From contig NZ_CP109132.1 in NCBI RefSeq assembly GCF_035918015.1, positions 4,960,001-5,024,000 on the forward strand: 64,000 bases of DNA. Reading direction: 5' to 3'. This document shows positions 1 through 10,246 of this stretch, piece by piece. Each line of letters starts with the position of its first letter. Positions within the stretch are counted from its first letter, which is position 1. The notes under the pieces were generated by a model, which worked only from the letters and a program-made list of their open reading frames with translations, did no database searches and was not told where the DNA came from. Source of the stretch: Streptomyces sp. NBC_01754 (GTDB lineage: Bacteria > Actinomycetota > Actinomycetes > Streptomycetales > Streptomycetaceae). Made by a program: the position numbers and the translations under genes.

Positions 1-177
1 CGGGACCGGCCCGAACGGCGGGCCGGATACGCGCGGGTGAGCGGCCGGATCCCGTCGGCTGAGGCGCCGGATCCGCCTGGGCGGACGGCGTGATCCCGCC
101 CGGGCGGCGGACCGGATCCCGGACGGTCATGGCCGGGGTACTGGTCGCGATCTATCGCGTCTGGGTAGGCTGGTGCG

Positions 178-867
178 GTGGACCTCGAAAAGCAGCCCCA
201 GCAGCCCGTCGCTCCGGCCGGTCCCGCGCCCGCCGGCCCCACCCCCGTGGGCATCCGCGCCTCCGACGCGGACCGCGACCGGATCGCCGACATCCTGCGG
301 GAGGCCATGGCCGAGGGCCGGCTGACCGCCGAGGAGCACGCCGAGCGGGTCGACCTGGTCTACCGGGCGAAGACCGTGGGTGAACTCGACCCGCTGGTGC
401 GGGACCTTCCCGCGAGCGGTGAAGCCGCGGCCCGGCCCGCCGCGTCGCCCTACAGCTACGGCCCCGAGGCCCCCGCCGGCCCCGCGGAGAACCTCGTCGC
501 CGTCTTCAGCAGCTCCACCCGCAAGGGCCGTTGGCGGGTGGGCGGCCGGACCAACGCCTTCGCCCTCTTCGGCAGTGTCGAGATCGATCTGACCGAGGCT
601 CTTTTCGGCCAGCGTCTGACCGTCATCAACGCGACGTCCGTCTTCGGCAACGTCGAGGTCAAGGTGCCGGAGAACATCTCGCTGCGCGGAAGCGGGACGG
701 GTATTTTCGGTAACTTCGAGGTCGACACACTGGAATCGACCGACCCGGAAGCCCCGGTGGTCGTGGTGAACGGCTATTCGGTATTCGGGAATGTCGAGGC
801 GAAGCCCAAGCGCGGCAAGCTGATCGCCAATCTCCACAAGCATGTGCGCAAGCACCTGGGCGGCTGA
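178..867 (+). CDS. DUF1707 / LiaF-like cell-envelope protein
   Basis: A 229-residue protein with two recognisable parts. Residues about 24-76 form a DUF1707 (SHOCT-like) domain, with the usual IRASDADRDR opening and the AEGRLTAEEHAERVD core. Residues about 105-229 form a beta-rich region with repeated FGSVEID / VFGNVEV strands, the pattern of the C-terminal domain of LiaF-type envelope-stress regulators. There is no transmembrane helix or signal peptide, so it is probably cytoplasmic or membrane-associated through a partner. The start is a GTG. It stands alone, followed by the WhiB gene about 160 bp downstream. Exact function is unknown; a role in sensing envelope state is inferred from the LiaF-like domain only. 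Confidence 0.85.
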   Translation: MDLEKQPQQPVAPAGPAPAGPTPVGIRASDADRDRIADILREAMAEGRLTAEEHAERVDLVYRAKTVGELDPLVRDLPASGEAAARPAASPYSYGPEAPAGPAENLVAVFSSSTRKGRWRVGGRTNAFALFGSVEIDLTEALFGQRLTVINATSVFGNVEVKVPENISLRGSGTGIFGNFEVDTLESTDPEAPVVVVNGYSVFGNVEAKPKRGKLIANLHKHVRKHLGG

Positions 868-1025
868 GCCCGGTTCGGCCGATTCCGCTCGCATTCCGGC
901 CAGAGACAATCCGAACACGGTACGGCGGCGGGGGAGTCGGGGCCACTCAGTGCATAGGCGCGCGCACAGCGGGTAGGGACTGCTGCATCGTCTCTCGCTC
1001 GCGAAGCCGTCGTCAGGAGTGGACC

Positions 1026-1397
1026 GTGCTGCAACCGCCGCATCAGCCCCTGCAGGTCGCCGCTGTGCCGTCCCAGCGCGTTGTCACGCGGGAGGACGGG
1101 GCGGGCCCCTGGCATGCGGAGGCGGTGTGCCGCCGGGACGAAGCCGGTCTGTTCTTCGCCCCGTCGAAGGAGCCGACCGCCGCCCGGCTGTCCCGTGAAG
1201 AAGCCGCCAAACAGGTCTGCGCGCGCTGCCCGGTGATGGCGCAGTGCCAGGAGCACGCACTCATGCAGCCCGAGCCGTACGGAGTCTGGGGCGGTCTCAC
1301 CGCGGCTGAACGCCGTGTCGTGCTCGCCCGCCGGCGCCGGCGGGACATCGAGCTCAACGCGGCGTCCCAGACGGAGCGCATCGCCGCAGCGGGCTGA
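1026..1397 (+). CDS. WhiB-family iron-sulfur transcription regulator
   Basis: A 123-residue WhiB-like protein. The four cluster-binding cysteines are present: Cys35, then the CARCPVMAQC block with Cys65, Cys68 and Cys74, giving the family spacing C...CxxCxxxxxC. The turn motif YGVWGGLT follows at 85-92, and a basic tail (RRRRRD) can contact DNA. Such proteins bind a [4Fe-4S] cluster that senses redox or NO and partner with the principal sigma factor. The place next to glpX matches the gene known as wblI in S. coelicolor as I recall it, but I give no symbol because paralogues are similar. The start is a GTG with weak Shine-Dalgarno sequence. Confidence 0.92.
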   Translation: MLQPPHQPLQVAAVPSQRVVTREDGAGPWHAEAVCRRDEAGLFFAPSKEPTAARLSREEAAKQVCARCPVMAQCQEHALMQPEPYGVWGGLTAAERRVVLARRRRRDIELNAASQTERIAAAG

Positions 1398-1583
1398 CGG
1401 GGCCTCAGGCCGCCGAGCGGTGTGGCCCGAGGGGTGGAGCCCGGCGACCGCCCGGGTCCGCCGCCCGCTCCGCACCGCGGCCGGCGGCCCCGCGAGAACG
1501 GGGTCCCGCCCCTGCGCGGCCCGATCGGCCCCGCGCGGCGCGGCCGGACCCCTGCCCGTTCCGCGAATCGTCCGGTGGAACCT

Positions 1584-2615
1584 CTACTTCGCCCGGTCGA
1601 AGTCGATCGCGCTGTACGCGCGGAGCTTCGACAGCCGGTGGGAGGAGTCGATCCTCCGGATCGTCCCCGACTTGGACCGCATCACCAGGGACTCCGTGGT
1701 CGCCGTCTCCGCGCGGTAGCGCACCCCGCGCAGCAGCTCGCCGTCGGTGATGCCGGTGGCCACGAAGAAGACGTTGTCGCCGCGGACGAGGTCGTCCGTG
1801 GAGAGCACCCGGTCCAGGTCGTGCCCGGCGTCCAGCGCCTTGCGGCGCTCGGCCTCGTCCTTCGGCCAGAGCTTGCCCTGGATGACGCCGCCGAGGCACT
1901 TTATGGCGCACGCCGAGATGATCCCCTCGGGTGTGCCGCCGATGCCCATGAGCAGGTCGACGCCGGTTCCTTCGCGGGCCGCCATGATCGAGCCGGCGAC
2001 ATCCCCGTCGGAGATGAACTGGATCCGGGCGCCCGTCTCCCGGATCTCCTTGACGATGCCGTCGTGCCGGGGCCGGTCGAGGACGACGACGGTGACGTCC
2101 TCGGGGGCCGAGTTCTTGGCCTTGGCCACCCGGCGGATGTTCACCGACACGGGAGCGTCGATGTCGACGAAGTCGGCGGCCTCGGGGCCGGTGACCAGCT
2201 TGTCCATGTAGAAGACGGCGGACGGGTCGAACATCGCACCGCGGTCGGCGGCGGCCAGGACGGCGATCGCGTTCGGCATGCCCTTGGCGTTGAGTGTCGT
2301 GCCGTCGATCGGGTCGACGGCGATGTCGACCTCGGCACCGGTCCCGTCACCGATCCGCTCACCGTTGAACAGCATGGGGGCTTCGTCCTTCTCGCCCTCA
2401 CCGATGACGACGACGCCGTTCATCGAGACGGTGGAGACGAGGGTCCGCATGGCCTTGACCGCGGCACCGTCGGCCCCGATCTTGTCGCCGCGGCCGACCC
2501 AGCGCCCGGCGGCCATGGCGGCGGCCTCGGTGACCCGGACCAGTTCGAGGGCCAGGTTGCGGTCCGGGGCTTCCGGGGAGACCTCGAGCTGGGACGGCAG
2601 ATGATGCTCGGACAT
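1584..2615 (-). CDS. glpX: Class II fructose-1,6-bisphosphatase
   Basis: A 343-residue GlpX enzyme that hydrolyses fructose 1,6-bisphosphate to fructose 6-phosphate in gluconeogenesis. Metal-binding motifs are intact: GEGEKDEAP at 72-80 and [11 protein letters not shown] at 97-107, together with the RWVGRGDK segment near 38-45. This is the usual actinobacterial FBPase, unrelated to the class I fold. Its length matches family members. The gene is transcribed divergently from the DUF4245 gene across about 90 bp. The ATG has an upstream AGAAAGGTGCG ribosome site (minus strand). Confidence 0.97.
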   Translation of the reverse strand: MSEHHLPSQLEVSPEAPDRNLALELVRVTEAAAMAAGRWVGRGDKIGADGAAVKAMRTLVSTVSMNGVVVIGEGEKDEAPMLFNGERIGDGTGAEVDIAVDPIDGTTLNAKGMPNAIAVLAAADRGAMFDPSAVFYMDKLVTGPEAADFVDIDAPVSVNIRRVAKAKNSAPEDVTVVVLDRPRHDGIVKEIRETGARIQFISDGDVAGSIMAAREGTGVDLLMGIGGTPEGIISACAIKCLGGVIQGKLWPKDEAERRKALDAGHDLDRVLSTDDLVRGDNVFFVATGITDGELLRGVRYRAETATTESLVMRSKSGTIRRIDSSHRLSKLRAYSAIDFDRAK

Positions 2616-2705
2616 CGGAGCGCACCTTTCTGTACGACGACGACCGGAAATGAGGGTGCTGTGACTCTATCCGCAGACCGATAAAATGAGCAGACCGGGT
2701 CACGT

Positions 2706-3332
2706 ATGAGCGGACGCCCGCCCGTCAGGCGTACGAGGGCCCATGCCACCATTGACCCCGTGGCTAGCAAGCGAGGCAAGCAGACCGTCCGGGACATGTT
2801 CCTGTCGATGCTCGTGATCACCGCAGTGGCGGGCGTCGTCTACATCTTCATCCCGCACGACGACAAGGCCGCCCCGATCCAGGCGGTCGACTACCGGGTG
2901 GAACTCGCGACCGCGAGGCGTGCCGCCCCGTACCCGGTGGCCGCGCCGGCGGGGCTGCCCGAGGGCTGGAAGCCCACCTCCGTCTCGTACGCGGGGAACA
3001 AGGGCGCCGGCTGGCACCTCGGCTACCTCGACCCGGACGACCGTTACGTCGCGGTGGAGCAGTCGACGACCCCGGCGAAGAAGTACGTGCCCGCGGTCAG
3101 CCAGGACGCCAAGAACACCGGGCGCACGCGTGACGTCGCCGGACAGTCGTGGGAGATCTGGGAGGGCCCCAAGTACGACGCGCTCGTGCTGCACGCCGAA
3201 GGTGTCACGACGGTGGTCACCGGCTCGGCCCCGGCGGAGCGGCTGGTGGAGATGGCCCAGGCCCTGGAGACGGCCCCCGAGGCATCCCCCAGCACCTCCG
3301 CCGACCCCTCCGCGGCGCCCGCGGCCTCCTGA
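2706..3332 (+). CDS. DUF4245 membrane-anchored protein
   Basis: A 208-residue protein of the actinobacterial DUF4245 family. It has one N-terminal membrane segment (FLSMLVITAVAGVVYIFI, about 31-48), then an extracytoplasmic domain, ending in a Pro/Ser/Ala-rich tail. Function is unknown. It is routinely found next to glpX in Streptomyces, as here. The start is uncertain: the ATG given here adds a basic leader, while an in-frame GTG at 2760 (VASKRGKQTVRD) begins exactly where conserved family sequence seems to begin. The GTG lacks a good ribosome site, so leaderless translation is possible. Confidence 0.88.
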   Translation: MSGRPPVRRTRAHATIDPVASKRGKQTVRDMFLSMLVITAVAGVVYIFIPHDDKAAPIQAVDYRVELATARRAAPYPVAAPAGLPEGWKPTSVSYAGNKGAGWHLGYLDPDDRYVAVEQSTTPAKKYVPAVSQDAKNTGRTRDVAGQSWEIWEGPKYDALVLHAEGVTTVVTGSAPAERLVEMAQALETAPEASPSTSADPSAAPAAS

Positions 3333-3372
3333 GGGGCCCGGACGAGGGCCGTACCGCACGGCACCACCGGAA

Positions 3373-3422
3373 CGGCACAGCACGAAGGCCCCGACGAGCG
3401 TCGGGGCCTTCGTGCTGTGCCG
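3373..3422. terminator. Bidirectional intrinsic terminator
   Basis: A perfect inverted repeat with 23-bp arms (3373-3395 and 3400-3422) and a GAGC loop. It sits between the convergent DUF4245 gene (ends 3332) and the nitroreductase gene (ends 3438), and should stop both transcripts. There is no long T tract, as is common in Streptomyces. Confidence 0.9.
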
Positions 3423-3437
3423 TTCTTCCGTCCGGGA

Positions 3438-4028
3438 TCAGACGGTCGTGACGACCTCGTCGTAGGACAGGCGCGGCAGGCGCGGGAACCAGGCGTCCTC
3501 GCCGGGCTTACCGATGTTGACGGCCATGAGGAGCTTGTGGTCGCCGTCCAGGAACTCCTTCTCGATGCCCGCGGCGTCGAAACCGGTCATCGGGCCGGCG
3601 GCCAGGCCGGCGGCCCGGACGCCGATGATGAAGTAGGCGGCCTGGAGCGCGGCGTTCAGTGCGGCGGACTGCTCACGGGCCGGGCGCTCCGAGAAGAACG
3701 CGTCCTTGGCCTGCGGGAAGTGGGGCAGGAGCGCGGGGATCTCCTCGTGGAACTCGTTGTCCGCGACGAGCAGCGCGACCAGCGGGGCGGTGGAGGTCTT
3801 CGGCTGGTTGCCCTCCGCCATGTGCCGCACCAGGCGCTCGCGGCCCTCGGCCGAGCGGACCAGGATGATGCGCAGCGGCGACTGGTTGAAGGCGGTGGGG
3901 CCGTACTTGACCAGGTCGTAGATGGCCTGGATCTGCTCGTCGGTCACCGGCTCGTCCGTGAAGGTGTTGGCGGTCCGCGCCTCGCGGAAGAGGAGGTCCT
4001 GGGCGGTGGGGTCAAGTGCGAGGGACAT
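3438..4028 (-). CDS. Nitroreductase-family protein (malonic semialdehyde reductase type)
   Basis: A 196-residue FMN-dependent oxidoreductase of the nitroreductase superfamily. The AFNQSPLRIILVRS segment (about 46-59) and the GVRAAGLAAGPMTGFD segment (about 139-154) are typical of the RutE/HadB-like subgroup, annotated as malonic semialdehyde reductase. RutE reduces malonic semialdehyde to 3-hydroxypropionate in pyrimidine breakdown, but no rut genes lie nearby, so the substrate here is open. It is convergent with the DUF4245 gene and has its own transcript, starting downstream of an AT-rich stretch at 4070-4110. Confidence 0.9.
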   Translation of the reverse strand: MSLALDPTAQDLLFREARTANTFTDEPVTDEQIQAIYDLVKYGPTAFNQSPLRIILVRSAEGRERLVRHMAEGNQPKTSTAPLVALLVADNEFHEEIPALLPHFPQAKDAFFSERPAREQSAALNAALQAAYFIIGVRAAGLAAGPMTGFDAAGIEKEFLDGDHKLLMAVNIGKPGEDAWFPRLPRLSYDEVVTTV

Positions 4029-4364
4029 CTGTGGAACTACCTTCCGGATGAATACGGTCGAGCAACCGGATCACGGTAACCGAGAGGTAGATTAAAGTTC
4101 AACTAAATCGCCGGGGAGTGACTCACCGCACAAGCCCACCACACAAGCCCGGCACCGCGCCGTCCCGTCGCGCGATCCACCGCCGTGGAAGTCCCGCGCA
4201 CGCGCTCACCGTGCACCCGCCCGGCTGTCCACCGGCCGACCGGCCAGCGTTCCGGGCCCCCGGCGCGGGTACAGGGCGGCGCGAGCGGGCCGGTCCACGG
4301 GGCCCGCCCCCCAAAGGATGCGCCGCCTCGGCCCAGGAACTGCCCAGGCCCCCGAGGGGCTTGC
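4029..4364. other. Intergenic region with nitroreductase promoter
   Basis: No gene supported. The stretch around 4060-4110 (ggtaaccgagaggtagattaaagttcaactaaa) is unusually AT-rich for this genome and is the likely promoter area of the nitroreductase gene on the minus strand. TTGAACTTTAAT read on that strand looks like a hexamer region, but no start site can be fixed. The rest (4115-4364) is very GC-rich, with only noise open frames. Confidence 0.5.
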
Positions 4365-4646
4365 TCAGCCCGATCCGCCACCCGCTGCCCGGCCGCTCCC
4401 GCCGTCGTCCTCCGAGGACTCCTCACGAGGGCCGGCCAGCGCCGCGTCCAGCCGGGCACGGGCCCCCTCCAGCCAGTGCCGGCACACCTTCGCCAGCTCC
4501 TCGCCCCGCTCCCAGAGGGCCAGCGACTCCTCCAGCGTCGTGCCGCCCGCCTCCAGGCGGCGTACGACCTCGATGAGCTCGTCCCGTGCCTGCTCGTACC
4601 CGAGCGTGCCCGTCTCGGCCACAGCCGCCGTCCCGTCGTCCGTCAT
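4365..4646 (-). CDS. xseB: Exodeoxyribonuclease VII small subunit
   Basis: A 93-residue XseB. The family core [28 protein letters not shown] is followed by [27 protein letters not shown]. Together with XseA it degrades single-stranded DNA to oligonucleotides. The start at 4646 (MTDDGTAAV) is preferred because GGGTGGATCAC lies just upstream; an in-frame GTG at 4679 would add 11 residues without a ribosome site. The tail is acidic then glycine-rich. It follows xseA by about 50 bp in the same transcript. Confidence 0.93.
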   Translation of the reverse strand: MTDDGTAAVAETGTLGYEQARDELIEVVRRLEAGGTTLEESLALWERGEELAKVCRHWLEGARARLDAALAGPREESSEDDGGSGRAAGGGSG

Positions 4647-4697
4647 GTGATCCACCCTAATTGTGAGGTCCGACAACACCGCGCGGTCTGAAGCCGC

Positions 4698-5909
4698 TCA
4701 CCCCTCCACCCGCACCGTGAACTCGCCCTCCGAGACCCGCGCCCGCAGCTCCTCGCCCGGCGCCCCGGCATCGGCGGGGGAGCGCACCACATGACCGTCC
4801 GGCCGCTGCAACACCGCGTAACCCCGCTCCAGGGTCGCGGCCGGCGACAGCGCCACCACCCGCGCCCGGGTGTGCGCGAGCTCCGAGTCGGCGCGGTCCA
4901 GCAGATGCCCCAGCACCCGACGGCTCCGGCCGACCAGCGCGTCGACCTCCGCCTCGCGTTCGTCCACCATCCGCCGGGGCCGCTCCATCGAGGGCCGGCC
5001 CAGCGCGTGCGCCAGCCCCCGCTCCTCCCGGTCGAGCAGCCCCCGCACGCTCCGCAGGGCACGGTCCCGGAGCTGCCGCACCCGGTCCAGCTCCTCGCCC
5101 ACGTCCGGCACGATCTTCTTCGCCGCGTCCGTCGGCGTCGACGCCCGCAGATCGGCCACCAGATCGAGCAGCGGGGAGTCGGGCTCGTGGCCGATCGCCG
5201 AGACCACCGGCGTACGGCACGCGGCTACCGCGCGGATCAGCTGCTCGTCGGAGAACGGCAGCAGGTCCTCCACGCTGCCGCCGCCCCGCGCGACCACGAT
5301 CACGTCGACCCCGGGCAGCCCGTCGAGCTCCCGCACCGCCTGGACCACCTGGTTCACGGCGTGCACGCCCTGTACGGCGGTGTTGCGCACCTCGAAACGC
5401 ACCGCCGGCCAGCGTCGCCGGGCGTTCTCCAGGACGTCGCGCTCAGCGGCCGAGGCCCGGCCGCAGACCAGGCCGATCAGCTGCGGCAGGAACGGCAGTG
5501 GCCGCTTGCGGTCCAGGGCGAACAGCCCCTCGGCGGCCAGCGACTTCTTCAGCTGCTCCAGCCGGACCAGCAGCTCGCCGATGCCCACCGGGCGTATCTC
5601 GGTGGCCCGCAGGGACAGCTGCCCCCGGGGCGCGTACCACTCGGGCTTGGCGAGGACGACGACCCGCGCGCCCTCGGTCACCACATCGGCGATCCGGTCG
5701 AACACCTGCCGGAAACAGGTCACGCTCACCGAGATGTCGTGCGACGGATCGCGCAGCGTCAGAAAGACGACCCCGGCGCCCGGCCGACGCGACAGCTGGG
5801 TGATCTGCCCCTCGACCCAGACCGCGCCGAGCCGGTCGATCCACCCGCCGATCAGCCGCGACACGTCGCCGACGGGTAGCGGGGCTTCCGGTGACGTAGT
5901 GAGAGCCAT
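4698..5909 (-). CDS. xseA: Exodeoxyribonuclease VII large subunit
   Basis: A 403-residue XseA, the catalytic subunit of exonuclease VII. The N-terminal OB-fold (about 12-105, [21 protein letters not shown]) binds single-stranded DNA. The central nuclease domain carries [27 protein letters not shown] and [27 protein letters not shown], both family signatures. The C-terminal coiled coil and RGYAVLQ segment bind XseB. The ATG at 5909 ([10 protein letters not shown]) matches family N-termini better than the ATG 14 codons upstream. First gene of the xseA-xseB operon. Confidence 0.96.
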   Translation of the reverse strand: MALTTSPEAPLPVGDVSRLIGGWIDRLGAVWVEGQITQLSRRPGAGVVFLTLRDPSHDISVSVTCFRQVFDRIADVVTEGARVVVLAKPEWYAPRGQLSLRATEIRPVGIGELLVRLEQLKKSLAAEGLFALDRKRPLPFLPQLIGLVCGRASAAERDVLENARRRWPAVRFEVRNTAVQGVHAVNQVVQAVRELDGLPGVDVIVVARGGGSVEDLLPFSDEQLIRAVAACRTPVVSAIGHEPDSPLLDLVADLRASTPTDAAKKIVPDVGEELDRVRQLRDRALRSVRGLLDREERGLAHALGRPSMERPRRMVDEREAEVDALVGRSRRVLGHLLDRADSELAHTRARVVALSPAATLERGYAVLQRPDGHVVRSPADAGAPGEELRARVSEGEFTVRVEG

Positions 5910-6006
5910 ACGGGCGAGCGTAACGGCCGGTACCGACATCCAGGGCCCCACCCGCAGCCCGGACCCGCTAAGGAGACGTCCGGGCTTCGGGTGGCAGCCC
6001 CGGGGC

Positions 6007-7350
6007 TCAGGCCGCCCGCCGCCCCGACTGCAACGCCAACACCACCAGACCGACCCCCAGCCAGCACACCCCGACCACCTGGGCGCTCGGCGTCGCCTCC
6101 CAGATCACCGCGATCAGGACCCCCGCGCCCACCACCGGCACCAGCACATGCCGCCACCAGCTCGGCGGCCCCTCCATCCGGCGTACGGCGAACCAGCCCA
6201 CCACCGAGGCGTGCAGCAGCACGAACGCGGTCAGCGCCCCGATGTCCACCACCGACACCAGATGGTCCAGCCCGTCGGCGCTCCGGGCCGCCCACACCGC
6301 CGCCACCATCGTCACGACCGCCGCCCCCAGGATCGCCACGCGGGGCACCCCGGACTTCGGGTCGATCCGGGACAGCACCGAGGGAAGCCGCCGCTCCCGG
6401 GCCATCGCGAAGACCAGCCGCGCGGCCGCCGCCTGCCCGGCCAGCGCCGCGAAGGCCGCTCCGATCGCCTTGCTGACGGCCACCAGGTCGTGCAGCCAGG
6501 TCCCGACCGAGGCGTCCACCGTGTCGTAGAACGCCGACCCCTGCTTCGCCGGGTCCGCCGCCAGCTGAGCCGAGGACACCGGCTCCAGCAGCGCCGCCAG
6601 ATACGACTGGACCACGAACAGGGCCCCCGCCAGCACCAGGCAGAACAGCACCGCCCGGGCCACCTTCGCCGAGCCCCCCGTCACCTCCTCGGCGAACGAG
6701 GCGATCGCGTCGAAGCCCAGATACGACAGCACCGCGACCGACACGGCGCCCAGCACCGCGCCCATCGAGAACTCGGTGTCCCCGGTCAGTGGCGTCAGCC
6801 AGCCTCGCTGGGCCCCGTCCCTGACGAGCACGACCACCGCCGACACCACGAACACCACGAGCACCAGGATCTCCATGGCGAGCACCGCGAAGCCCACCCG
6901 GGCAGCCGTGCGCACCCCCCAAAGGTTGAGCGCCGTGGTCACGACCACCGCGATGGCCGTCCACACCCACTGGGACACCTCCGGGACCAGCGCGTTCATC
7001 GCGATCCCGGAGAACAGGTAGGCGACCGCGGGGATGAGCAGGTAGTCCAGCATCGCCATCCACCCCGCGATGAACCCGGGACCCTGCCCCAGCCCCTTCC
7101 GCGCGTAGGCGAACACCGACCCGGCCATCGGAGCGACCCGGACCATCTGCGCGTAGCTGAAGGCGGTGAAGGCCATCACGACGGTCGCCACGAGATAGAC
7201 GAGCGCCACCGCGCCGTCCGACTTCGCGTCCAGCGTGCCGAACACACCGACCGGGGCCATCGGGGCGATGAACAGCAGCCCGTAGACCACCAGGTCCCTG
7301 AAGCCGAGCGTCCTGTGCAGCCCTGCCTGCTCCGTACTGCTGCCGGCCAT
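6007..7350 (-). CDS. APC-family amino-acid/amine permease
   Basis: A 447-residue integral membrane transporter of the amino acid-polyamine-organocation superfamily with about 12 hydrophobic helices. The N-terminal [21 protein letters not shown] contains the discontinuous helix 1 of the family, and [12 protein letters not shown] marks helix 6. Substrate cannot be told from sequence; similar Streptomyces proteins are annotated as putrescine or amino-acid permeases. The start at 7350 has a clear GGAGGGTTC site. It is divergent from ispH with only about 97 bp between, so the promoters must overlap. Confidence 0.92.
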   Translation of the reverse strand: MAGSSTEQAGLHRTLGFRDLVVYGLLFIAPMAPVGVFGTLDAKSDGAVALVYLVATVVMAFTAFSYAQMVRVAPMAGSVFAYARKGLGQGPGFIAGWMAMLDYLLIPAVAYLFSGIAMNALVPEVSQWVWTAIAVVVTTALNLWGVRTAARVGFAVLAMEILVLVVFVVSAVVVLVRDGAQRGWLTPLTGDTEFSMGAVLGAVSVAVLSYLGFDAIASFAEEVTGGSAKVARAVLFCLVLAGALFVVQSYLAALLEPVSSAQLAADPAKQGSAFYDTVDASVGTWLHDLVAVSKAIGAAFAALAGQAAAARLVFAMARERRLPSVLSRIDPKSGVPRVAILGAAVVTMVAAVWAARSADGLDHLVSVVDIGALTAFVLLHASVVGWFAVRRMEGPPSWWRHVLVPVVGAGVLIAVIWEATPSAQVVGVCWLGVGLVVLALQSGRRAA

Positions 7351-7447
7351 GAACCCTCCGTCGCTCGGTCGCGTCCGGACCAGTCTCCCGACCCCCGGCC
7401 GCCCCGTGCCTCTCCGACACGGCACGCACGGCCTTACGATGGGTCGC

Positions 7448-8428
7448 ATGACTGCCACTCCTGCTCGCCGTGTCCTGCTCGCCGCACCCCGTGGCTACTG
7501 CGCGGGCGTGGACCGAGCCGTGATCGCCGTGGAGAAGGCCCTGGAGCAGTACGGGGCCCCCGTCTACGTCCGCCACGAGATCGTGCACAACAAGTACGTC
7601 GTGCAGACGCTGGAGAAGAAGGGCGCGATCTTCGTCGAGCAGACGGCGGAGGTGCCCGAGGGCTCCATCGTGATGTTCTCCGCGCACGGCGTCGCGCCGA
7701 CCGTCCACGCGGAGGCCGCCGAGCGCAAGCTCGCCACGATCGACGCGACCTGCCCCCTGGTCACCAAGGTCCACAAGGAAGCCGTCCGCTACGCCAAGGA
7801 GGACTACGACATCCTCCTGATCGGCCACGAGGGCCACGAGGAGGTCATCGGCACCAGCGGCGAGGCGCCCGACCACATCACCCTCGTCGACGGCCCCGAG
7901 GACGTGGCGAACGTCAAGGTCCGCGACGAGTCGAAGGTCGTCTGGCTCTCCCAGACCACGCTCTCCGTCGACGAGACGATGGAGACGGTGGGCGCCCTCA
8001 AGCAGAAGTTCCCGAACCTCCTCTCCCCGCCCAGCGACGACATCTGCTACGCCACGCAGAACCGCCAGGTCGCGGTCAAGAAGCTCAGCGAGGACGCCGA
8101 GCTGGTCATCGTCGTCGGCTCCAAGAACTCCTCGAACTCGATCCGCATGGTCGAGGTCGCCCTCGACGCGGGAGCCCCCGCCGCGTACCTGGTGGACTTC
8201 GCCGCCGAGATCGACGAGGCCTGGCTGGAGGGCGTCACCACGGTCGGCCTCACCTCCGGCGCATCGGTCCCGGACGTCCTGGTGGACGGCGTGCTCGAGT
8301 GGCTCGCCGAGCGTGGGTACGCGGACGTGGAGACGGTCAAGACCGCCGACGAGTCGATCACCTTCTCACTGCCCAAGGAGCTCCGCCGCGACCTGCGTGC
8401 GGAGGCCGCCGAGCTCTCGGGGCGGTAA
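7448..8428 (+). CDS. ispH: 4-hydroxy-3-methylbut-2-enyl diphosphate reductase
   Basis: A 326-residue IspH (LytB), the last enzyme of the MEP pathway, which reduces HMBPP to IPP and DMAPP with a [4Fe-4S] cluster. The three cluster cysteines are visible: Cys18 in PRGYCAGV, Cys102 in ATCPLVTK and Cys200 in [11 protein letters not shown]. Conserved histidines lie in RHEIVHN and SAHGVAP, and KNSSNS is also present. Start chosen at the second of two close ATGs (7439 and 7448); neither has a strong ribosome site. Confidence 0.97.
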   Translation: MTATPARRVLLAAPRGYCAGVDRAVIAVEKALEQYGAPVYVRHEIVHNKYVVQTLEKKGAIFVEQTAEVPEGSIVMFSAHGVAPTVHAEAAERKLATIDATCPLVTKVHKEAVRYAKEDYDILLIGHEGHEEVIGTSGEAPDHITLVDGPEDVANVKVRDESKVVWLSQTTLSVDETMETVGALKQKFPNLLSPPSDDICYATQNRQVAVKKLSEDAELVIVVGSKNSSNSIRMVEVALDAGAPAAYLVDFAAEIDEAWLEGVTTVGLTSGASVPDVLVDGVLEWLAERGYADVETVKTADESITFSLPKELRRDLRAEAAELSGR

Positions 8429-8490
8429 CACCCCGTTCGCTCACCGGGCTCTTGGGCACTGATCAGGGCCGCTGCCCGTACCGTGGATCC

Positions 8491-9228
8491 ATGGAGATCT
8501 TCGGTGTGGATATCGGCGGATCAGGGATCAAGGGCGCTCCCGTGGACCTGGAGCGCGGGGAACTGGTGCGGGAGCGCCACAAGGTACTGACGCCGCATCC
8601 GGCCACGCCCGACAGCGTGGCCGACGGTGTGGCCGAGGTCGTCGGCCACTTCGGCTGGAAGGGTCCGGTCGGCATCACCTTCCCCGGTGTGGTCACCGGC
8701 GGAATCACCCGCACCGCGGCCAACGTCGACAAGGCGTGGATCGACACGGACGCCCGTTCCCTGCTCAGCGACCGCATCGGACAGCCGGTCACGCTCCTCA
8801 ACGACGCCGACGCGGCCGGTGTCGCGGAGATGACCTTCGGGGCGGGACGCGGCCGCAAGGGCACGGTGCTCGTGCTGACCCTCGGTACGGGCATCGGCAG
8901 CGCGCTCTTCACGGACGGTCACCTCGTCCCCAACACCGAGCTCGGCCACCTGGAACTGCACGGGCACGACGCGGAGAAGCGGGCGTCCACCAAGGCCAAG
9001 GAGGACGAGGACCTCAGCTGGCAGCACTGGGCGCGCCGGGTGCAGAAGTACCTGGTCCACGTCGAGATGCTCTTCTCGCCCTCGCTGTTCGTCATCGGCG
9101 GGGGAGTCAGCCGCAAGGCGGAGAAGTTCCTGCCCCTCATCGAACACGTACGCGCCGAGATGGTCCCCGCGCAGCTTCAGAACAACGCGGGCATCGTCGG
9201 CGCGGCCATGGCGGCGGCCAGTACCTGA
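8491..9228 (+). CDS. ppgK: Polyphosphate glucokinase
   Basis: A 245-residue ROK-type kinase that phosphorylates glucose with polyphosphate (and usually ATP). [11 protein letters not shown] at 6-16 is the phosphate-binding motif, [11 protein letters not shown] (about 109-119) carries the catalytic Asp, and [12 protein letters not shown] is the second phosphate loop. The compact length and the GRKGTVLVL segment fit PpgK rather than longer ROK glucokinases. It follows ispH by 62 bp on the same strand. Confidence 0.95.
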   Translation: MEIFGVDIGGSGIKGAPVDLERGELVRERHKVLTPHPATPDSVADGVAEVVGHFGWKGPVGITFPGVVTGGITRTAANVDKAWIDTDARSLLSDRIGQPVTLLNDADAAGVAEMTFGAGRGRKGTVLVLTLGTGIGSALFTDGHLVPNTELGHLELHGHDAEKRASTKAKEDEDLSWQHWARRVQKYLVHVEMLFSPSLFVIGGGVSRKAEKFLPLIEHVRAEMVPAQLQNNAGIVGAAMAAAST

Positions 9229-9261
9229 CCCGCGACCGGCCGGGCGGTCCGGAAGCCGGCG

Positions 9262-9364
9262 CGGCCCGGCATCCGGTGTCTCGGACCGGGAGCCGACGGC
9301 CCGGCGTCCGGCGGCTCGGGCCGGGAGCCGACGGCCCGGCGTCCGGCGGCTCGGGCCGGGAGCT
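9262..9364. repeat. 35-bp tandem repeat, three copies
   Basis: Three head-to-tail copies of a 35-bp unit starting CGGCCCGGCGTCCGGCGG: 9262-9296 (a few mismatches), 9297-9331 and 9332-9364 (33 bp, otherwise identical to the second). They fill the gap between ppgK and the convergent membrane-protein gene, whose stop codon lies in the last copy. Each unit is GC-rich and partly self-complementary, so it may act as a transcription barrier. Confidence 0.9.
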
Positions 9365-9980
9365 ACGGGCGGGGGCGGCGCGCTCCCTGGCCGGCGGCCA
9401 CCCGGGTCTGGTGCCGCCGCCGCTCCCGCATCAGCCGGATCCGGCGCACGGTGGCGATGAGCCCGGCGACGAGCGTGCCGCCGTACAGCCAGCCGGCCTG
9501 GACGGCGAGCGCGGTGACGACCGCCATGGTCTGCCCGCCGAAGCCGCCCGTGCCCCCGGCGATCGGGATCACGCCGACGGCGAAGGCGATGGGCACGCTG
9601 ATCGGCGCGGTGACCAGGTCGGCGGGCCGCACCCAGAGTGCGGTCAACGCGCTCACGGGCAGGAACAGCAGCCCGTACGCGACCTCGGAACCGTCCAGCA
9701 GCAACCAGTCCAGGCAGGCCAGCAGGAACATCGCCGCGGCGGCGAACAACCCCGCTCCGATGCCCGTCAGCCGCGGGTTGGGGAATCTGCGCAGGGCCAG
9801 GACGAACGGCGCGACCGGCCCGGTCCGGGGCCGCGGCCGCGACACCACGGGGGCGACCGCCACCGCCACCGGATAGGCGGCCGCGCTCTCACCGAGGCCG
9901 CCCGCGGCCACGGCCGGGGCCTGCTCCGGCTGCGGCTGGGGCTGCCTGCGCTGCGGGGGACGTGTCCTGTGCTGCTCCAC
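9363..9980 (-). CDS. DUF6542-type integral membrane protein
   Basis: A 205-residue protein. A Pro/Gln-rich cytoplasmic N-terminus (PPQRRQPQPQPEQAP) precedes about four hydrophobic segments (GIGAGLFAAAAMFLLACLDWLL, YGLLFLPVSALTALWV, ISVPIAFAVGVIPIAGG, AVVTALAVQAGWLYGGTLVAGL) and a basic C-terminus. This is the layout of actinobacterial DUF6542 proteins, whose role is unknown. It is divergent from ychF across 266 bp and convergent with ppgK. Confidence 0.85.
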   Translation of the reverse strand: MEQHRTRPPQRRQPQPQPEQAPAVAAGGLGESAAAYPVAVAVAPVVSRPRPRTGPVAPFVLALRRFPNPRLTGIGAGLFAAAAMFLLACLDWLLLDGSEVAYGLLFLPVSALTALWVRPADLVTAPISVPIAFAVGVIPIAGGTGGFGGQTMAVVTALAVQAGWLYGGTLVAGLIATVRRIRLMRERRRHQTRVAAGQGARRPRP

Positions 9981-10246
9981 TGTGACAACCTAGGTCGACC
10001 GGTGGGCCCTTTCGGGTGCGGGACACGCGCTTTGGCCGACCTTGGCACTCCGTTCGATACCGCTCGGCCGAAACAGGGCCGTTCGGAACCCCCTGGGCCC
10101 GCCGTTCCGGGACCCGCCCGGCGCTGTGACGCTCCCCGTGCGGGACCCGTGACGGGCCGCCCCGGCCCGCCCGTAAACTGGAGAATCGGTCCGACTCCCG
10201 GCCCGTCCGCAGAGTCCCCTCCCCTCCACTCCAGGAAGTCGCCAAA

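Noticed and set aside
4870..8490. Very long open frame on the plus strand running through xseA and the permease into ppgK
   Set aside because: It is antisense to xseA and the permease gene and out of frame with ispH; only its last part from 8491 is the real ppgK gene. High GC keeps antisense frames open.
9262..9364. CRISPR-like repeats
   Set aside because: Copies are directly joined without spacers, and no cas genes are present in the window.
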